Assembly (NCBI GenBank): GCA_005281725.1
Contig: SSBO01000012.1
Coordinates: 11,533,957-11,597,956 of the forward strand
Length of the DNA stretch: 64,000 nt
Source of the DNA: Wuchereria bancrofti
Lineage: Eukaryota > Nematoda > Chromadorea > Rhabditida > Onchocercidae
Reading direction: 5' to 3'
This document shows, piece by piece, positions 53,520 to 64,000 of this stretch. The translations under genes and the position numbers were made by a program. The notes below the pieces were generated by a model. That model saw only the letters and a program-made list of their open reading frames with translations, did no database searches and was not told where the DNA came from. How positions within the stretch are numbered: position 1 is the stretch's first letter; the number at the start of each line of letters is the position of its first letter.

Positions 53520-56500
53520 CTGAAATTGAGAAAGTTTCGAAAATAAAAGGTTTTTGTAAATGTTTTGCCGTACTTCAGTTTAATAGCTGCATGAAGCACG
53601 CTGAGAAGCGAGTAAGAATTGTAAATACGACCTGCAGCAGATGACTCAAACATTGTAACGTCTCATTAAATTAAAATTTCTAACTAAAAGTGTCTCAATT
53701 TTTTTATATTTCTTACGTCTGTATGCCGTCGTGTGATTAGAGCTATCTAAAAGCTTTCCGGTAGTGAACTACCAGTTACTACTATTGAATGTAGCAAGGT
53801 GGGAGAACCATAGGTAAACAATGTGATACAAACAGACAGAAAGAGTAGATAACAAACAAAATAGCTCCAGGCTTTCCTTTCTTCGAATAAATTACCTTCC
53901 ATTACATTCTCTGTTCATTAAAACAGTCGGTGATAAGAAATGGAAGAGGTTCCTGTTATCAGTTAGATGATAATGTCTAATCATCGTTCAGCAGTGTTGC
54001 AATGAATCGTCGTACCCTTTTGGGGCTGTCACTGCTGAACGTGGATGTTATCAAAAATACAGCAGCAATATGCTCATCGGTAATTCAGTAAATATTACCG
54101 GTTTCAATAAGGAAAACATAAAGCATCGAATATTTATTTGTGCTAAGATTTTATTCACACCAAGAAATTTTGATTTCTTACCGAATCCTCAAATTGAGTA
54201 TAATGAAATTATTGCTAGGATATGTTAAATTGAGAGTATAGTAGTAGCATCGAAGTGAAAAACGCTTTTATGCCATTCCTAAAATGTCTCTCTCTACTAC
54301 AAGTGGTATGTTTTCGAGTATCAAAATATCGTATTTTGTTCTTTTCTGCATTTCGCTTCATGCATTCAATGAAATGGAATGGAATTATGGCCCAGCCTGA
54401 TTGAATCTAACTTGTAGCCTAAACCTTACTGCGCAATCTGTCACTTCTTCGTTTCTGTGTGATGAAGCCAAAAGCCATGCTTAAAAGAACTATTAGTGTT
54501 CAACCTTTGATGCAAATTCCTTCATTTACATTGTAAATTTTGTTTGCCAAAACTTAAATGCAACAAAATTGGAATAATTTGAATAAAAATTCAAAATTTG
54601 AAATTTCACAAAGCGCTCAGTTAAAAGAAATTTGTTTGCAAAAACCATCCCTTAGTTTTACAATATAAGTATGTGTACTTTCGTGCATGCAATCTAGCGT
54701 TCATCTATATATAATACGCCTACCACTTGCATGTGACAAATGCGCCTAAAACTCTTTTATTCATATTGTTATACACACTATCAGTGTCCTTTAGGTATGT
54801 CACAGCAACAATCCATCGAACAAACATCAAAACTTAGGCTTGTTCAGTGCATCAAGAAAAATCAAGGAGGCTTCCGCTCGTCAGTAGGCTCTGTCATTAA
54901 GGTGGAAAGTTACCCAGAAATGGACGAAAACTCGAAAGAAGAAACAGATAAGCTATGCTTGACAATGTATCAATCAGCTTTTCGTGTCATCACCTTTGGT
55001 CTCTGTTCTGCCGCAGTGAGTTTCGAATGGATAAAGCATTTGCGACAACATGCGACAATATTGAAACATTTCTTCGTCCACCCAGTGAGTCCTACCCAAT
55101 GTGTAATGCACTTCTGAAGTTTTTGAAATATTTTGCTGTTTAGGAAATGATAACTCAAAAATGATAATAATATCAGCAGTTTTGAGTTGTGAGGTGAAGG
55201 GTCATTGAGGAGAAAAATGGAAAGAAGCGAGAATTGTAGAGAAATACGAAGAGAAGAAAGGGAATGTGATGTGCAGACGAACGTAGTTGAGAAAATAAAA
55301 GGTTTTAAGAGTGGAGGAGAACTGATAGTGGTGAGCACTTGTTGCGGGCTAGCAGAGAGTGGTGGTCATCGACGCAGGAGGCGTGTTAGTACGGGCCAGT
55401 GACGACGACGACACGCCTGCGCCGTCACTCCAAGCGATGTTGCGGAAAGGACGATGGTCAGCTGAGATACACGTTGTGGTGTAGATGTAGAACTTCTAGT
55501 GAGATTCAAGGATGAACTTAGATCTGCGCCATCTGAATTAGGCATACACAATCTCGTCACGGCTCACTAACTCTTCGTTATCGTAACTATTCTGGTTGGT
55601 TTATGGTTAACGAAAGGTTTTCAGCAGGTGCTTGCACCAGTTGAATCATTCTCTTTTCTCAATTAAGCTCATTTATGATGCAGCAGTGATCACTTACTTT
55701 CTGTCAGTAAAGTAATCAGCATGGTGTCGCAAATATTCCCAGTGACTTTTCTTGAAAACTACTTCTGTTTGAATGCATGCAAGAATATAATTTCTTTATA
55801 AAGAATTTTTTTTACCTATAAGTAGTTCTTGTCATTTTCAGTTCACAATTCCAGACAACACAACTTTTCACGTGCATGAGATGTACTTACACTGATTCAC
55901 TTGTCTTATCACATCAGATTCATTATACGAAATTAATAGGAAAGTTACACTGTACGAATTGAAACTCTGAGATGAATTGCTTAAAAACAAAAAGAAATAA
56001 AATTAGTCCCAATGAGAAGCAAAACCTCAGGTAGCATTCCCGCTGAATTCATCACGTACAATAGTACAACACTATACCCTAAAATGTAATTAGACTTATC
56101 GGAAGACAATACTTTTTACGACTTCGCGAAAACTGCTCCCTGAATCAATTTATTCAAGTTTATCATACAGAACTCGCGCGAATAAAGATTTAAGAAAGTG
56201 AATCTATTCGTCGGTTCCTAGAAAGCTGCAGTAGGAATTGGTTATAAAATCATTTCCTCCATCGATTATTCATTTTCTTGAGGCCATTTCATGCTGAGCG
56301 ACAACTTTTAAAACTTTCACCCGCACTAATTAGTATTTTTATAGCAAGAGTGAATCTATAGAACTGAAATCTGTGAGAAATCTGGAAATTGAGAAAATAT
56401 TTTCAAGATAAAAGCGCTGTCGAACATGACAACAGCGACGCTGGCCAGTTTCGTCTAGGGACATACACTTTAGGATAAGGTCACTTGTCAACAATTTAAA

Positions 56501-58290
56501 GCAAACACTCAGAACGGAAGAGTGGAGAAAACAAAGTTAGACGAACAATGAACTGATAGTTAGAAAGGCGGAAAAATAAGAGATGCTATGTGATACACAA
56601 TCGTAATTATTTGGGTTTCGTTCAGTTTCGCTTTTAAAGACTAGTTGATCGTCCTACATAACCTGGCCCATGCAACGCTTCATTGAACTGAAGTTTAGTT
56701 AAAGTAAGCCTCATCCTAGGATGATTGCATCACCGAATGAAACAATGGGCTGCGGTCGTGGAATGTAAGTAATACTGGTAGCTGCGTATTCCGAAGTAAC
56801 TTTCATCCCGAGATACCATTGTGTCCCTTTGTTTGATTCAAAATTTGAAGTTCACTATTTCACAATCATCATTAACGACCCACCACACTTTCCAATTGGC
56901 GTGTTTCTAAAATGACTTAATTTAAGTTTGTCCGCAAAGAGATTTTCAGAGTTGATTCTAACAGCGTTCCTTTCACAAACTATCGGATACTGTTAATCGT
57001 GACATACTGTTTGTCTTCGCTTCTTTGAAACATCAAAATTAGAGGACTTTTCTATTACCATCAATTTTCTTCGCGTTAATTACATCCACTGATATTTATT
57101 TGATTAAAACAATCAGTTCTGAGAACATTCCATGAACTCGGTACTACTTTAACTTTGAGTTTACCGATATAAACAAAAGGATAAATGAGAGACATAAGGT
57201 AAAATAACTACTGTTTCAGTTCGCGAATGCAGTACGGAAGGATGCAGAATCTGAAGGACCGACTGTAGCAATGCTATGTAGAGAACTTAAAGACAAGTTG
57301 GTTCTGTTTGCATTATGTTTGCTATTTTCAGTGATAGGGTAATGGAGGATGATGCTTTTGTGATAATCTGCTCAAAAAGTTGTTGAACCGAGCGCAATTA
57401 AGCTGACCTTTGCGCGGTGAAACGCTGAAACATAGGCAGAAGAGATTGTGGCTTATCTAGGTACCTATGTTAGGATCGTCACTCACGCAAACCAGGCCAG
57501 AACTTCTAAGAATTTCTACCAACAAAATGACGTTCCAGATCCGGTGAGAAGTGGGATTACTTTGCCCATTGTTTGAATTTACAAGAGCGTTGTTAATTCA
57601 AATAAGCTAGATAGAAACTAGGGGGATAAACAGTAATCAACCGGTGTTCTAAATAGGAATAACACGATTAAGGGATGTTTAAAAAATAGATTGCAAAGGA
57701 CAATTCCGGAAGACATGGAGAACCGGCGAAATACAAGTGACAGCAGACACACACTGAAACACCAAAGGAATGAGAATCTGGAATAGAGGGTCGTCACATT
57801 GTTAGTTAATTTAATAAATAGTGGTTGACAATGGAATGGGACCTACCGATGCAACGAATACAACGCGGAGCAACTCTGCCGATTGGTGCAAGCAAGTCCA
57901 GAAGACAGGCATATGTTGAAGTGTGTAATCGATGCTGAATTGGATTCTTTCGTCATATCAGATGCAATCACCTGTGCACTTCAATAGCTTTCATCTTTTC
58001 CTGCTTTTTAGGCTTCCGGACTTGGCTTCTCAATTTATTCATCAATGTGCTTTCGTGTGTTTTGCGTGCGGGTCGTTAATGACAACGGCTATCTCCCGCG
58101 TTACATAAAGCCGAATTATTATGCTCCCGACGAAATTAAGTAATAAGTGTCTTTTCATGAAGTTCAGTAAACTAGGATCAATTCAAAATTGCAAGTTCCT
58201 TGAACTTTGAAAAGAAGTTTAGTTTGCACACAACAGATGACTGCATCTGGTGTCGGCGAATTTATTTCAACAACAAAAAACTTATTTCAG
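53520..58290. other. 4.8-kb stretch with no firm gene
   Basis: Upstream flank of the NSP-family gene. Two open frames deserve mention but not a call. One is plus strand 54740-55117 (125 codons, MSQQQSIEQTSKLRL after a TTTAG site). The other is minus strand 55560-55366 (64 codons, Ser/Thr-rich, MPNSDGADLSSSLN), which overlaps a locally GC-rich patch at about 55360-55450 containing a GACGAC run. That patch could be a first exon or promoter of the NSP gene; nothing decides it. Confidence 0.5.
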
Positions 58291-58303
58291 GTCTGATCTG
58301 AGC

Positions 58304-58875
58304 ATGACACAATCCGGACAAACGGACACTACGGAAATCAGATCAAACAGAACCATCGTCACGAAACGTTCTATCGGTATACAGCTTTCGGCATCATCGA
58401 CTCCACGTTTCCCCGGCGAGAAAGGTTAGAATTTACGAAAAGTCAGAATTTGTTATGCTATCATCAATAAAATTTTTAAACTGTGAATTTCCAAAATCAA
58501 AAGAAATAAAATTTAAATGTTTCTGAAAGTCAGTGATTACTTTAAGTGTTATGGGAAAATACATCCTATTCTGTTAAGGCTATTAAAGATTAAACATTTT
58601 AGTATCTTGTCTCTATTCCAGGTATACTATGGTCCCGAGCAACTAATTCACCGCAAATGACACCACGTAACGATGAGCACTCATCACTTTCATTTAATAC
58701 CGATCACGATTTGGAATACGATTATTACGAGCCAACCGTGCCGGGTTCATTCCTTACACCACCTATCAACTTCTACTCTGATATCGATGTTGAGCAGATT
58801 ATAGGTAGCTCCCAGCTTTCTTATAGTCTGATATTGAAACATGATGCTCATACACAAATTGGAGATAAGATCTGA
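58304..58875 (+). CDS. Small two-exon gene of unknown function
   Basis: Exon 1 is 58304-58424 (ATG, MTQSGQTDTTEIRSN to FPGEK), donor GTTAGA, phase 1. Exon 2 is 58622-58875 after TTCCAG and ends with TGA. The join is in phase and gives about 124 residues. The protein is polar, without signal peptide, membrane segment or cysteines. It has a run EYDYYEPTVPGSF followed by INFYSDIDVEQIIG and no domain I recognise. The base composition is more balanced than the flanks, and the in-phase splice argues for real coding sequence. A TTTCAG sits 13 bases before the ATG, so the mRNA may be trans-spliced or have earlier exons. GTAGCT at 58813 could be an alternative donor, making this the 5' end of a longer gene. 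Confidence 0.5.
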
Positions 58876-59048
58876 TAATACTGAAATTTCTCTTTAAATC
58901 TGCGGAACTTTTATTGTCCTGCAATTCCTTACTGTTTCTATACTATTTTGCTTTGGCTACCGTTTAATTAATAATGTCCTGTAATGGTTTGCAGATTTCT
59001 TGTGTTAACAGAAGATGCTTAGCTTTAATTTAGTAACATATAGATCTT

Positions 59049-59082
59049 CATCACGTAACATATCATCGTCATCACGTAACAT
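59049..59082. repeat. Direct repeat just outside the inverted-repeat element
   Basis: CATCACGTAACAT occurs at 59049-59061 and again at 59070-59082, a 21-bp spacing. It ends 11 bases before the left inverted repeat. It is not found at the right flank, so it is not a target-site duplication. Confidence 0.8.
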
Positions 59083-59093
59083 CTGTCGCGAAT

Positions 59094-59139
59094 TACCATT
59101 TCGCGAAACTCTTATCAAAATAATAAAATAAATTTAAAG
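59094..59139 (+). repeat. Left terminal inverted repeat
   Basis: Starts TACCATTTCGCGAAACTCTT and ends in an AT-rich tract with AATAAAATAAATTTAA. It is the partner of 61290-61335 in reverse complement, with four mismatches in 46 bases and no gap. Confidence 0.8.
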
Positions 59140-59832
59140 AAAAACTAAAAATTATTTTTTAAATTTTTAAACAATTTTACGGTATCACAAATCATTAAAA
59201 ACAAATAAATCATTGTAAACAATTCCTTATTTTATCTTATAATGTTATAAATCATTGTAGAACTTTGATTTCTTATTTGCTTTAGGTTTTTATACTTATC
59301 ATTAGTCTTTTACTTTAACTTCACCGTAATATTTTATTATATCCACGCCCAATTCTCTACATATAAATACAATTTTAGTAAACAAGATTCTTTGTTGTCG
59401 ACTACAATTATCATCTAAACTCCAACTTCAAGTTCCTCCCCTCCGCTTTTTAAATCTTTTTATTACTGCTCTAATTATTGATATTACGTTTTATAAGAAT
59501 AAACTTGGAATAATTTTTCTTTGGTATTAAAAAATAAAAGCGTATCTAACGCTTACTACTTCTAACGCAACGCACGGAATAAAACAGTCAAGGTAAGCCT
59601 TTCCAAAATTAATATTTCACAAATTAACGACAAACGACAAGGTTTGTGCTAGAGACAATTCAGGTATTTTTTACTTTTTTTATCTTTTTATTTTCATACG
59701 TTTTTTTTTTTCTTTTTTTTTATACGAATTGATGACGGTTTGAAGAAAGGAAGGTTGCAGATTTGAAATAGGACTGTAAAGGCAACTTTTTAAAAGGCAG
59801 CTTTTCAGTTTGAACGGTCCCTCATAACCCTC

Positions 59833-60725
59833 TTGGACGAGACGGAGAGAAGATTGGAGGAAACGGAAGGGCGAAATACCCAGGAAGAAATGGAGGAAGA
59901 CGCCGCACCTCAGGAGTCAGAATTTGATAAAGAAGAGGCAGAGTCGGTCCCTCTGCCAGAAAATGATGATGATGATGGCAAAAATTGGCCATACGGAGCA
60001 GATGGACCCTCTGCCAAACGATGAAGATGAAAAACCTGAGGTACAAGTGGCACCAATGGAGATCAGTGACAGAGAAACGCGAACTCGTCCTGTAGGTGTT
60101 AATTTTTACAGCAATTATGTAGTGAAGCAATAATTAGAACAAGTAATAACTTTAAGTAATTTAAGCAACTTTAAGTTTTAATTTTTGCGGCAAATGTATA
60201 GTAAAACAATAATTAAACAATATTTTTTAAATAATTTACATTAAATTTAAGTTTGTTTCAGAAGGACGAGGACGATCCAGATCCTGGTCTCTGCCACTCA
60301 CGAAGTTTTGGCTGCGGCCACACCGAAAGAGTTTCATCCCGCTGACTTAGGGGATCTTCCTGAGCAGCTCCGAAGGGAGTTGCAAGTGCCGCAGGCAGAA
60401 CCACACACGGTGGTTCAAGAACAAGGAAATAACAACATCGGTAATTCGTAATTTTAATAACGTTAGAAATGATTGTATGCCTATAATCTGTTAAAAAAGT
60501 ATAGTCATACTCTGATCCCTTACTGATAAAATCATATTTATGAGTGAAGTCATAAAATTTTGTCCTTTATAATACACCAAAACGATCAGGAATTTTTTAT
60601 AAAATTTTTTATTTCTTATCATTTCTATTTTCAGTGTGTGGTATCTGCAGCAGGCAGTTCGGAACATTAAAAGGGTAGCGTATTCACGCCTCGAGAATGC
60701 ACAGGCAGGACGTATCGTGAAAGGT
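59833..60725 (+). pseudogene. Decayed exons: acidic segment and C2H2 finger
   Basis: Three exon-like pieces lie inside the inverted-repeat element. Piece 1 (59833-60117) encodes a strongly acidic stretch (EEMEEDAAPQESEFDKEEAE, PLPENDDDDGKN). It then runs into a stop, while the next frame continues acidic (LPNDEDEKPEVQVAPMEI), which indicates a frameshift near 60000. Piece 2 (about 60262-60439, after TTTCAG) reads EFHPADLGDLPEQLRRELQ and ends at a GTAATT donor with phase 1. Piece 3 begins after TTTTCAG at 60635 in matching phase and reads VCGICSRQFGTLKG, a stop, then RIHASRMHRQDVS and a second stop. The pattern C-x2-C-x12-H-x4-H is a C2H2 zinc finger of the kind found in transposon and R2/NeSL-type retroelement proteins. 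It is non-functional as written. Confidence 0.55.
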
Positions 60726-61011
60726 TGTCGTTGGTTTGTGAAATACTTAGTAAGACTTACCTTAGTTGTTATATTCCGCGCGTAGCGTTAAAGGTAGCTA
60801 CGCTATTATTTATAATACAGCAGTGGAATTATCGTAAGTTTATTCTTATAAAACGTAATATCAATAAATCGAACAGTAAAAATAGATTTAAAAGGTGGAG
60901 GAAAGGAAATTGAGTTTAGAGGGAAGGAAATTGAGTTTTGGTTATGATAATTATAGCCGACAGTAATAATCTTGTTTATTACTATTGTGTTTATACATGT
61001 AAGGACTGGGC

Positions 61012-61138
61012 GTGTTTACAATAAGATCATGTGAGTCAAGAATTAGATGTGTTTACAGTAAAATCATATATGTAAAGAGTTAAGTATGCATATGAAATCA
61101 CATGTGTGAGGAATTTGAGGTGTTTACAATAAGATCAT
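61012..61138 (+). repeat. Subterminal 19-bp repeats inside the element
   Basis: GTGTTTACAATAAGATCAT occurs identically at 61012-61030 and 61120-61138. A copy with two differences is at 61049-61067. Offsets of 37 and 71 bases suggest a unit of about 36 bp with one decayed copy between. A related motif in opposite orientation (TTGTAAACAATTCC) appears near the left end at about 59214-59227. Such repeats near inverted termini often serve as transposase binding sites; that role is inference. Confidence 0.7.
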
Positions 61139-61289
61139 ATAAGGAATTGAGAAGAGATTATGATGACAGTTAATTTCACTGTAATCATAAAATCACATGA
61201 GTAATAGATCTTAAGAGTCAAATTTATGGCAGTACATTTTATGACACTATTAAATTGTTTACAGTTAAAAATGATTTTGTTAGTTATTA

Positions 61290-61335
61290 CCTTAAATTTA
61301 TTTTATTATTTTGGTTAGAGTTTCGCGAAACGGTA
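61290..61335 (-). repeat. Right terminal inverted repeat
   Basis: Its reverse complement starts TACCGTTTCGCGAAACTCTA and ends in the same AT-rich tract as the left end. Four mismatches to 59094-59139 show the copy is old but still clearly paired. Confidence 0.8.
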
Positions 61336-61367
61336 GGTATTTCGAAACATAATTTTTAATTAGTTTT

Positions 61368-61860
61368 TTGGAAAAGTTAATACACTTTATTCATCTGAAG
61401 CCTAGCAAACTCACTAATTATGCATATTCCAGGTTTTTGCGTTTGCTGTCGCCCGGATTTACGGCCGCACAAAAAACAGCAGCAGTGGAGCATCATGCCC
61501 TCGATTGGTATCCGAGGGCATATGCGGCTATAATCAACGAAGGGCAAGTAAAGCGCCCTCGATTCGATCTTATGGGAGAGAAGAGAATGTTCATCACCTC
61601 TTCATTCCAGGTTAAAAATTAGTGATATTCAGAATGTAAAATTAAGTGGTGGGGAAGAATGTAAAATTAAGTGGTGGAGAAGAAAAGATTATAAAATGAA
61701 TCTCGTAGTTTTTCTAATCAAATTTTTCTTTCAGGCCAATGATAATATCGGGCACTCCTCACGCGGCCAGATTGTTGCTACCTGCTCCAATTTTCTATGC
61801 TCCATTAATGGAGGGCTCCCAAGAGGGTTACTGGATTCAAAAAATTAAAAAACGGTAAAA
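61368..61860 (+). pseudogene. Exon-like fragments beyond the right inverted repeat
   Basis: A piece at about 61434-61610 has better codon composition than its flanks and reads FTAAQKTAAVEHHALDWYPR, then KRPRFDLMGEKRMFITSS. A second piece follows TTTCAG at 61735 and is open in two frames (for example GTPHAARLLLPAPIFYAPLM). I recognise no domain. They may belong to the same decayed protein as the element's exons, which would mean the element once extended further, or to a separate dead gene. Confidence 0.35.
61632..61681. repeat. 25-bp tandem duplication
   Basis: Two adjacent 25-bp units sharing GAATGTAAAATTAAGTGGTG (61632-61656 and 61657-61681) differ at a single base. They lie between the two exon-like fragments. 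Confidence 0.9.
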
Positions 61861-61861
61861 A

Positions 61862-64000
61862 AGTTAGAGAAAACCAAAAAAATTAAAAAAGAGAAAATAA
61901 AAATAAAAAAAACTGAAAAATAAAAAAATAAAAATGAAAGAATCATAAAAAAGAACAAAAAAATAAAAAAAAAAGTTTGAAGTAATTTTGATGTTGGAAC
62001 AACTGAATTCAATATATGGAAAAAGTTGTGGTTTTGTTTTACCTATATGTGTTTCATTTACCATTTGTAGGGATTATATTAAATATTAAAAAAAATTAAA
62101 GAAAAAAGTCAATATTAAAAAGTTTGACGTAGTCGAAATCAAAAATTTTTTTTGCTATTATAAAATTGAACATAACTTGATTAAAATCAAATATAGTGTT
62201 CTTCAGATCAAATCACTTTCAATTCACTTGTTTTCCTTTTTTGTTTCTTTTACTAGTCCTTTAGAGGAAGTTAAATTTTACTAAATGTTTGTTCTTGCAA
62301 TTTATTTATTTATCATTCAGATGATGTAAATAATTTATTGGTTTTTGATGGTTTTGTGGTTACTACTAACGCTCTTCATCTTTTTGTTTTTTTAGGTTTC
62401 TCAGAACTATTGCTTATTTTTTACTGTTTGTGTTATTTTATTCGTTTTTTTTCTGGAAATTTTTATTCCTTTTTTGATGTTACTTAACCATGTTAAATTT
62501 TTCCTATTTGGTACCAACTTATAATAATGTATTTATTTTGCATTTTTTAACCTGTAATGGGTTCCTTAGTTTATTAGATCACATTTACGTATGTTATGTA
62601 CTTATGTTATGTTACGCTTTAGGATGATTTCTTTTTGGACTATTAGAGAGTTATGTGGGCACAAATTTCTGCATTTAAGTATTTTTTAATAACATTAAAA
62701 GATTTCTGTAAATTCCTGCCTGCACATAAGTTTGTCTTCTGATTTAATTAGATATCAAGTTGAAGAATTCACGATATCACTGATCAATTTGATAATGTCA
62801 TATTTTTTTTATTTTTTGGCTAGATTATGAGATGGTACTTGGTCTTTCAACTATCTTTGTGATGCGAAGATCAAAGGGTGGTGTAAAATTATACCTTCCT
62901 TCGATATTATATGAAAAAATGTGTTGTAGAAGTAATTTCCAAATTCGTGGTCATTTATGTTAATTTCTGAATATTTTTTCGAATCAGTAGAATTTTGGAA
63001 CTTTGGAGAATCTTTGAAACTTCTCGAATTCTTCACTTTCTTGAATTTTTGAAAAATTTCCTATCATTATAAATTTCAACTTTTTGTTGCGAGTTTGTAG
63101 AACATACGAAAATTATTTTATTTTCTATTATTCTTTAATAGCTTTTTTATTTTTTTTTATTTTTAATTTCTTTTTATTCTTCAGTTTTTTACATCTTGTT
63201 TAATTTTTAACTTGCAAATTTTTGATTTTTTGATTTTCCGAGTACTTAGAAATTTAAACTCTCTCCATCGATTTTTGAAATTAATGTAGTTTTACTCGAG
63301 TTATTAGATATTTAGAATTTTAATTTTTTGTATCATCTAGAGTATTGAATTTTTATTTTCAAATTTGGCTTTTTAGTTTTTCTCTTTTCAAACATTTTAA
63401 AACTTTTCATTTTTTTATTTCGTGAAATTACTTCATATGTTTTTCATTTTACTTTATTATTATTATTTTTTTTTGAAACAAACTAACGGAATTTTTAATT
63501 TTCAATGCCTTGAAATTTCTAATTTATTAGTGAAAGATGCATTGCATTTATTTTTTGACATTTATTCGTATTGATATCATTTTTGCTAATTTTGCTTTTT
63601 TGAACACATTTTTTGATTAATTCTAGCTTACTGCATGTCTTTGTTAAACGCTGGTGCATGTCGTGGAGTGTATCGATTGCCAGATATTTTATTTGATTTC
63701 AAAGTTGGGTAATTAAACCAACAAAGCAATGCGCAATGAAAGATATGATATGATTATAAGTAGTAAGGTATTGTCGAAGGGTAACTCAAAACGTAGAAAG
63801 GAAGGGATGACCAAAGAATGACCGAAAAGATGAATTCCAAGAATGAATGCCCAAAAAACTTGTTTGGGGGGAATGTCTGTTAGCTTATATACCGAACTGA
63901 ATGACAGTTGGGATCTAGGGGAGAGATCTGATTTATGAAAAACAAAGATTATTAACAGCTGGTCTTTTGTAGTGAGAAAGAGAAAGTAATAAACTTAATG
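61862..64000. other. Very AT-rich tail without genes
   Basis: Long A, T and mixed A/T runs dominate to about 63600 (for example the A-rich block at 61860-61975 and T-rich blocks at 63120-63240). Open frames here are Phe/Lys/Asn-rich products of that composition. From 63640 the composition is more balanced, but no gene feature is visible. Confidence 0.7.

Larger units (their letters stand above)
59094..61335. mobile_element. Defective element with terminal inverted repeats, about 2.24 kb
   Basis: The left end (59094-59139) and the reverse complement of the right end (61290-61335) match at 42 of 46 positions, each beginning TACC and containing the palindrome TTTCGCGAAA. Weaker inverted similarity continues inward to roughly 100 bases (ACTAA, TAAACAATTT). 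Inside are subterminal repeats and a chain of decayed exons with acceptor-like TTTCAG sites. The layout is that of a DNA transposon or of a non-autonomous derivative that carried gene fragments. No transposase catalytic domain is recognisable and I could not find a clear target-site duplication, so the superfamily is not assigned. Confidence 0.65.

Noticed and set aside
54740..55117. 125-codon plus-strand frame with an acceptor-like site
   Set aside because: Frames of this length occur by chance elsewhere in the window. There is no domain and no in-phase partner exon.
55366..55560. Minus-strand Ser/Thr-rich frame in a GC-rich patch as first exon of the NSP gene
   Set aside because: No donor could be joined in phase to the exon ending at 53373's upstream acceptor. 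GC-rich patches open frames by chance.
61864..62064. 66-codon minus-strand hydrophobic frame (Phe-rich)
   Set aside because: It is the translation of an A/T homopolymer-rich block, not a membrane protein.

Overview
The window is nuclear DNA of a nematode. It is AT-rich, with many short exons separated by introns of about 60 to 900 bp. Acceptors are almost always TTTCAG-like, and the genes match Caenorhabditis families (ADAMTS, HUM-6, NCR/NPC1). I read it as a draft contig of a parasitic, possibly spirurid or filarial, worm; the clade is inference. No bacterial genes, rRNA, convincing tRNA or CRISPR arrays were seen.

Layout. (1) About 0.34-8.6 kb, plus strand: an ADAMTS metalloprotease that starts inside its catalytic domain and continues into a long array of thrombospondin type-1 repeats. 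(2) 9.84-27.66 kb, minus strand: a complete class VII unconventional myosin (HUM-6 type) with motor, four IQ motifs and MyTH4-FERM-SH3-MyTH4-FERM. (3) 29.45-41.74 kb, minus strand: a complete NPC1-family sterol transporter (NCR-1/NCR-2 type). (4) 41.74-48.46 kb: no recognisable gene, only small repeats. (5) 48.46-53.49 kb, minus strand: an NSP-family adaptor (BCAR3/SH2D3 type) with an SH2 domain and a Cdc25-like C-terminal domain. Its reading frame is damaged or mis-assembled in at least three places. (6) 53.5-58.3 kb: mostly empty. (7) 58.3-58.9 kb, plus strand: a small two-exon gene of unknown function. (8) 59.09-61.34 kb: a previously unannotated-looking element of about 2.24 kb. It is bounded by imperfect inverted repeats (42 of 46 positions), carries subterminal 19-bp repeats, and contains decayed exons including an acidic segment and a C2H2 zinc finger with a stop codon. 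(9) From 61.34 kb to the end: one more pair of decayed exon-like pieces, then very AT-rich sequence.

The genes do not form a single pathway or an obvious operon. The spacings are kilobases and each gene is a housekeeping or structural metazoan gene: matrix remodelling, actin-based transport and adhesion, endolysosomal sterol export, and Cas-linked signalling. The three minus-strand genes lie head to tail, and the ADAMTS gene converges on the myosin gene.

The best candidates for something new are the inverted-repeat element at 59-61 kb and the cluster of lesions in the NSP gene: an AT splice donor exactly at the FLVR arginine, a one-base homopolymer shift, and a perfect 20-bp palindrome carrying an in-frame stop. 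All exon boundaries were read by eye from codon frame, splice signals and family patterns.
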